From NCBI GenBank assembly GCA_947683425.1, contig CANTUQ010000109.1, positions 23,501 through 87,500 of the forward strand: a stretch of 64,000 bases of DNA. Reading direction: 5' to 3'. The notes beneath the pieces are model-generated. The model was not told the DNA's origin and did no database searches. It worked only from the letters and a program-made list of their open reading frames with translations. A program made the position numbers and the translations under genes. Shown piece after piece: positions 57,555-64,000 of the stretch (within the stretch, counting starts at the first letter, position 1; each line of letters opens with the position of its first letter). The stretch is from Excoecaria cochinchinensis (lineage: Eukaryota > Streptophyta > Magnoliopsida > Malpighiales > Euphorbiaceae).

Positions 57555-58815
57555 ATGAAATAAAGCGAATTTGTGATAAGGTTCCTAATGTTACACATTA
57601 ACTTGAATTAAGAAATCTTAATTTTCATTTTGCAAGTGGTAATATCTTATATCTTTCTCTTTTAATTTAAATTGTATTTATTTTATTAAAATATTACGCT
57701 GTTGAGCGAATTCAGAAAGCACGGCTACATTATAATATCGGAAGCTAATCTTGAAATTTGGTCATTAGTATTTGTTTTTGCTTTATACTATGATTTTGTC
57801 TCTTTGACCACTAATCATCATCACATGCTACTACTAATTTAAAACTAAGAACCAGGTCTTCTGATTTGACCATTGATATTGTAATCAACGTTGTCCGACC
57901 CAAATCTGATATTAAATCGATAAAAAGGGCATCAATGATTAAAGATTTGAACCTGAATTTTTAAAATAAAATAATTAATAAATTTTACAATAAAATTCAA
58001 AATACTAATATTGGTCATAATAAATGTTTATATTAATATAATAATCATCAATTTTTTTGTTTTTCTTATACAGTATATAGAAAAAATAAGAATACATTTA
58101 AAAATCATATTTATGATCAAATAGATATCAACCTAAAGAAATTAATGGTGTGGTAAGAAAATAGAATGTTGTGTTAATTTATTCATTTTATAATGAATAT
58201 AAATATAATGTTAGGTTTTAATCAAGAATATATATGTTCAAAGAAGATCACAATTTAAAGTTTTCTTCATAATTAAAAAATCTAATCATGTTATTTCTTT
58301 TTTCATTCTTATGATGTTAGATTACCCTATAAATTTTTAAATGTTTAGCTTCCATAAGCTTTCATCATTATACCATATAGCTAGAACTAGCAATTTAATT
58401 AGTCAGATCGGGCGGATTTGGATTCGAATTGGATAAGTTCTTTTTAATTTTTGATTTTTCGGGTTATTATCAAATCGGGTACTTCTTTTTTGGGCAGGAT
58501 AGGATTTGGTTTCATATCACAATTAGGACTAAAACATTGAATCAAACTAGACTAAACCGAAAGCAATTTGATATTATTTATTCAATTTTGAAATAAAAAT
58601 TTAGTTATATTGAATCAATTTTTAATATTCAAAAATCGCTAAAATCGAATCAATTAAACAATTGGTAAAATTAAGTCATTATGTAATATTTTGTATATTT
58701 ATTTATTCAAAAAATCTTTAATCATATTACTTTTTTTTGTCTTTTTATATGTCAAATTTGATCTTGGATCACTCTTACATATAAATCCAATCGAATTTAA
58801 ATATGTCAAAAAAAC
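57555..58815 (+). repeat. duplicated segment B (right copy)
   Basis: Corresponds to 37613-38325 plus 39443-40045 with few differences, and lacks the 1.1 kb that lies between them in the left copy. It ends next to the hAT element at 58827. No gene. Confidence 0.85.
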
Positions 58816-58826
58816 TCACTTAGTAG

Positions 58827-61800
58827 TAGGGGTGTACACGGTTCTGAATTTTTCTGTACCGAACCGAAATACCGAATAAAAAGATCCAGAACTGAATTGT
58901 ACCATTGACTTTTTTTACTAGAACTGAACCGAATTATACTGTTGACTTTTTTATTAGAACCGAACCGAATTGTACTGGAAACAAATCGAAAACCGTATTG
59001 AACCATACCGAACTGTTCTGTACTGAATTGAACAGAAATAACCGATATTTATTAATTATTATATATAATATTAGTAATTTATATATAAATATTATTTATA
59101 ATTTATATTATATTGTTATTATATAAATTTAACTTCATAATTAATTGTATTTTTTGAAACTTTTATAATTATTTGTATTAAATATTTTAATGTATGAAAT
59201 TAATATAATAAATAGTTAATAAATTAAAATAAATATTTTGATTATTAATAAGATAAATTTAATTATCATATCTATATGAATGTGCAATTAAAATAACTTG
59301 TGTTTAATTTAATTTAATTTACGTTTAATGTTACTTGACTACTACATAATTTTTTATTTTGTACAGATATTTATATACACACACAAATATAATTATTATA
59401 TCAATGAAATTTTACTAATTAATATAATTATATGAGTATATAATCATCTTACCAATTAATTTTATTTACTTTTATTATCACTCAACTAGTATTTATCCAT
59501 TGTAAGTTAATAATTTAATTATATATAATTAAATTTTACTAGTTAGTATAACTATATAAGTATATAATTACCTTACTAATTAACTTCATTTATTTTTATT
59601 ATCACTCAATTAGTACTCATATATATTTTTTGTACAATACCTATATGAATAATTGAACATATAAATTAATAATATAATTATATATAATAATTATTATATA
59701 TAATAAAATTTACCAATTTAATTCATGTAATTATATAAATATATAATCACTTTACCAATTAATTTCATTTGTTTTTAGTATCACTCAACTAATACTTATC
59801 TATTTTTGGCACAATACATATATGAGTAATTGAGTTGTAACTTAATAATTTAATTATATATAAATAAATTTTACTAATTCGTATTTAATTTAATTTAATT
59901 TTAATATCACTCAACTATTACTTAATTTTTTTTTTGTACAAATATTTATATACACAATCATTTTACCAATTAATTTTATTTACTTTTAATGCTACTTTTA
60001 CATTCACCCTTATAGTTATTAACTATAATATTAATTAATAATTTTTTAACTATTAAGCCAAATTTAGTGAAATTGAGTATAATAATTGAGTCAAGATAAT
60101 ATATATGGATGGATCCTAACCATATGATCAGCCGATAATGTATATATAATTACCTTATCAATTAATTTAATTTATATTTAGTATCACTCAATTAGTAATT
60201 ATCTATTTTGACACAATATATATTTGAATAATTGATTTATTTTAATAATGTAATTATATATAATTGAATAATTTATTATATAATCATTCTATCAATTAAT
60301 TTCATTTGATTTTAGTGTCACTCGACTAATACTCATCTATTTTTATCACAATACCTATATGAATATGTAAATTAAAAATAAAATTATAATTTCTTTTATT
60401 TTTAGCGTTACTCAACTAATACTCATATATATTTAGCACAATATTTATGTGAATAATTGAAAATATATTTTAATAATATAATTATATAAAATTATTATAT
60501 TAATAAAATTTTATTAATTAATATATAATATAATTATATAAGTATATAATTATCTTATTAATTAAATCTTTTTTAGAGCAAATTAAAAATAAAATTTGAA
60601 AAATTTTAGTATAAATATTTCTTATTTTAAGTTTTGGAATTAAAATATTTGGAGGGAATTAAAATATTTGGAGGGAATCTAATGCGGACGAGTTGGATTT
60701 TCAGTATTTGGAGCAAATTGAACGGACCAATTGTCATTAATTATTGTTTTTGCTATAATTTTTGCTACAGATTAACTATTAAGCCAAATTTAGTGAAATT
60801 GAGTATAATAACTGAGCCAATATAATATATATGGATGGATGCTAACCATATAATCAGCCGATGTTGTATATATAATTAACTTATCAATTAATTTCATTTA
60901 TATTTAGTATCATTTAATTAGTAATTATCTATTTTGACACAATATATATTTGAATAATTGATTTATTTTAATAATGTAATTATATATAATTGAATAATTT
61001 ATTATATAATTATTTTATCAATTAATTTTATTTGTTTCTAGTGTCACTCGATTAATACTTATCTATTTCTATCACAATACCTATATGAATATGTAAACTA
61101 AAAATAAAATTATATATAATTATTTATAATAAAATTTTAATTTCTTTTATTTTTAGCGTTACTCGACTAATACTCATCTGTATTTAACACAATATTTATG
61201 TGAGTAATTGAAAATATATTTTAATAATATAATTATATACAATTATTATATTAATAAAATTTTATTAATTAATATATAATATATAATATAATTATATAAG
61301 TATATAATTATCTTATTAATTAAATTTTTTTAGAGCAAATTAAGAATAAAATTTGAAAAATTTTAGTATAAATATTTTTTATTTTAAGTTTTGGAGGGAA
61401 TTAAAATATTTGGAGGGAATTGAAATATTTGGAGGGAATCGAAATATTTGGAGGGAATCTAATGCAGACGAGTTAAATTTTCAGTATTTGGAGCGAGTTG
61501 AACGGGCCAATCGTCATTAATTATTGTTTTTGTTATAACTTTTGCCACATGTGTTGGTTTACTTATTATTATATGTTTTCGAAAAACTCATTTCAAGCCG
61601 GTCGACTTTTTCAAAGCTTAATCTCCCGTAACAACCTATTTCGTGTCTAAAAAATAACGTTTGAGCTTCCGTTTTTCAAATTAAAGTTTTAGGGGTATTA
61701 TTATAATTTTTTTTTATTTTTTTCATTTATATTGTTTGTTACCTTAGTTTGGAGGGAACTTTTCAGCTTGGAATAAAATTCTTTCATTTTGAGATATTTT

Positions 61801-62587
61801 TGCTGCATTAGAATCCTACCGGTTTTATATTTTATTATATATATATAATAAAATAAAATAAAAATTAAATTGTGCCTGCCTCTTTCTTTTCTGTCTCGAA
61901 ATTGTGTTAAGTCCTACAATTTTTTTTTCCTTTGGTTTTACCTTATACTTGCATTTTTTTCTTCTCGTCACGGTCACTGTCATTTCCGCGGCTACATTTA
62001 AAAGTAAAGATAAGTCACACACAACTTTTGATTTTGTGGTATTCGTTAATAGTACGTCATTAGTTAGTTAAAAATTTGATCAATAGGGTTGTATATAAGT
62101 TTTAATTAGGATGATCATTAGGGATGAATTATCAATTAATTTTATTAAATATTAGGATTTTAAGAAATTTAGTTAAGTAATTTATCTCGAATTTAAAATT
62201 TCATTTAGAGTAACTATTGTTAAAATATGTTTTTATTTTTTATAAAGGAGAGGGATAAATTGAAATATTTTCTTAAAATTGAATGTAAAATTGAACGTAC
62301 TTTTTGAGATATTTTAATTATATTTGTATTTATTATTGTGTATATTTATATTGTAAATTTTTAAAAATATTGAATTATCTGAAATACCGTATTGTATTGT
62401 CTTGTTTTGTTTTGTACCGAAAGAACCGAATAACCGAACTGAACTGTACTAAAAATTATAAGAACCGTACTGAACTGTACCGAAATTAATAAGAACCGAA
62501 CTGTACCAAAATTTATAAGAACCGAAATTTCAATACAATACGGAAATTTGTAAAGAATCGAACTGGACCGAACAGTGTACACCCCTA
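58827..62587. mobile_element. 3.76-kb non-autonomous hAT element
   Basis: Ends TAGGGGTGTACAC and GTGTACACCCCTA are exact inverted repeats, with the exact 8-bp duplication CTTAGTAG (58819-58826 and 62588-62595). Near each end there are multiple AACCGAA/GAACTG words (ACCGAACCGAAATACCGAA on the left, GAACCGAACTGTACC on the right). The interior is very AT-rich with no transposase domain in any frame, so it would need a hAT transposase from elsewhere. Short ORFs are chance. Confidence 0.9.
60052..61548 (+). repeat. tandem duplication of about 726 bp inside the hAT element
   Basis: 60052-60768 and 60778-61548 share ATTAAGCCAAATTTAGTGAA...TTGGAGGGAATCTAATGC...TAATTATTGTTTTTG. The second copy has two extra TTTGGAGGGAAT units (about 61390-61455). 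A shorter element, TCACTCAACTAATACT with nearby CACAATACCTATATGAATA, recurs many times from 59330 on at intervals of about 120-150 bp, so the whole interior grew by duplication. Confidence 0.85.
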
Positions 62588-62595
62588 CTTAGTAG

Positions 62596-62763
62596 TAAGA
62601 ACTATTTCTCTTATGGCATACTTAGGGGATAATCAATGAGAATGACGTTGGAGTTAGAGACTGATAACGACATAAATAAAGCAAGATAAAAAAAGTGACG
62701 GATGAAAAGAATGAGCAACAAAGAAGAAAAAAGAGAGTTGAGATATTAAAATTTGAGATTTTG

Positions 62764-62814
<51 letters not shown>

Positions 62815-62849
62815 ATATATGTATGTATATATATATATATACACATATA
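62596..62849. repeat. short unique stretch and (AT)n-rich microsatellite
   Basis: 62596-62767 has no gene. 62768-62849 is an AT microsatellite with GTATATAT interruptions. Confidence 0.8.
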
Positions 62850-63354
62850 TAGGGGTGTGCAACGGTCGGTTCGGTTCAATAACCGAACAGAACCGAAAAA
62901 ATTGATAACCGAAATATTGTACTTTATATAAACCGAACTGAAATCATATGAAAACCAAACTAAAATCGAACCGAAATTTTAGGTCAATTGGTTCGGTTAA
63001 CCGAAAAACCGAAAATCCAAAATTATAATTAAAAAAAATTATATAAAATTATAAATCATAAAACTAAAATTAAAAAAAATAAAATTGAAAAATATACATA
63101 TATAATTTAATTTCAAGCCCCTTAAATTGATAAAAAAATACAAAAATAATTTTTTTATGTAAAAATTGGATAAAATAATATATAAATTTAAAATTTCGAT
63201 CGATTCGGTTTTTCTTCGGTTTTTGCCTTTCAAAACCGAACCGAAATAACCGATTTGCCTATAAATACTGAACCAAAAAACCGAACGGAAAAATTGAATA
63301 ATCGAACCGAATTAAAAATATCGTTCGGTTTTAACCGAATTTTGCTCACCCCTA
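62850..63354. mobile_element. 505-bp hAT MITE, related ends
   Basis: TAGGGGTGTGCAACGG...TTTTGCTCACCCCTA with interior AACCGAA-rich arms (GGTTCGGTTCAATAACCGAA and TCGGTTTTAACCGAATT). Flanking 8-mers CACATATA and TACATACA match at six of eight positions, so the duplication is eroded or uncertain. Noncoding. Confidence 0.75.
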
Positions 63355-63360
63355 TACATA

Positions 63361-64000
63361 CACTACAAGAAAATCAACAATTACCGACGGAAATTTAGCG
63401 ACGGAACATTTACCGTCGCTATTTAGCGACGGAAAAGATATATCCGTCGTTAATTTGCGACGAAAAATAATTCCGTTGCTAATTAGCGACGGAAAAATAT
63501 AACCGTCGCTAAATTTGGCGCGTAAAATTCGCGGTAGAAATTGCTACAAAAATTAGCGACGGAAATCCAAATCCGTCGGTAAGTAGCGACGGAATTGAAT
63601 TTCCGTCGCTAAATAAAATTAAATATATTAATTAAAATAATTTTAGCGACGGAAATTCAATTCCGTCGCTAATTACCGACGGATTTGGATTTCCGTCGCT
63701 AATTTTAGCGACGGAATTGTATATCCGTCGCTAAATGAAATTAAATATATTAATTAAAATAATTTTAGGGACGGGTATCCAATTCCGTCGCTAATTACCG
63801 ACGGATTTGGATTTCCGTCGCTAATTTTAGCGACGGATTTGTATTTCCGTCGCTAAATGAAATTAAATTTATTAATTAAAATATTTTTAGCGACGGATAT
63901 CAAATACCGTCGCTAAAAATTTTATATATAAAAAAATATTTTGCCCTTTTTTCCCCTCCTCTTTCTTTCTTTCTTTCTTCCCTCACCCCAGCCGCCCTCG
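63361..64000 (+). mobile_element. 5' end of a second CACTA element (continues beyond the window)
   Basis: It begins CACTACAAGAAAATC, followed by about 540 bp of AGCGACGGA/TCCGTCGCT subterminal repeats in both orientations, many in hairpin pairs. From about 63945 comes a pyrimidine-rich leader (CTCCTCTTTCTTTCTTTC, CCAGCCGCCC). The repeat word is the same as at the right end of 41243-49960, so both are the same family in opposite orientation. An imperfect duplication of about 120 bp (AATTAAATATATTAATTAAAAT with flanking repeats) occurs three times from 63605. Confidence 0.9.

Overview
The window is plant nuclear DNA, almost certainly from a eudicot. It holds one host gene of two exons with plant splice sites, and everything else recognisable is plant transposable elements: Ty1/copia and Ty3/gypsy LTR retrotransposons, an L1-type LINE, CACTA, hAT and Mutator-like DNA elements. 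I see no rRNA, tRNA, CRISPR or bacterial features. The species cannot be named from the sequence alone.

Layout. 1-3285: 3' end of a gypsy-type element with its 3' LTR, which truncates a decayed minus-strand copia element (3286-7508). 7512-7764: unique-looking DNA that recurs at about 55950-56222. 7761-9174: remnant of a Tat-like gypsy element with tandem repeats. 9175-37612: two minus-strand Sirevirus-type copia copies in the order LTR-internal-LTR-internal, sharing the middle LTR. Copy 1 carries a 2.5-kb solo LTR (11062-13570). Copy 2 is split by a 5'-truncated L1 LINE (24344-36532) with a 17-bp target duplication. The LINE is itself split by a complete 11-kb non-autonomous Tat-like element (25125-36090) with 3-kb LTRs and target duplication GTGAG. 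37613-40045: a segment repeated at 57555-58815, carrying a Mutator-like MITE in the left copy. 41243-49960: a decayed autonomous-type CACTA element with TNP2-like and TNPA-like genes, inserted into an older LTR.

50561-53492 is the only gene-bearing part: a tau-class glutathione S-transferase gene (52262-53126, one 205-bp intron, 219 residues) with a 142-bp hAT MITE in its upstream region. 53493-63354 is AT-rich DNA with two hAT MITEs in opposite orientation, a 3.76-kb non-autonomous hAT element with internal tandem duplication, and another hAT MITE. At 63361 a second CACTA element begins and runs off the window.

The nesting gives a relative history: an old duplication (left pieces 7512-7764 and 37613-40045, right pieces 55950-56222 and 57555-58815), then gypsy and copia insertions into the left copy, then LINE, then the Tat-like element, whose LTRs differ at only about ten substitutions by eye. 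Apart from the GST gene every protein-coding stretch is element-derived, and nearly all are broken by stops, frameshifts or insertions. The most unusual items are the Tat-like element with about 45 copies of a 26-bp repeat, the extra ORF of the Sirevirus copies with an amber codon shared by both copies, and clusters of short iterated palindromes inside several unrelated elements.
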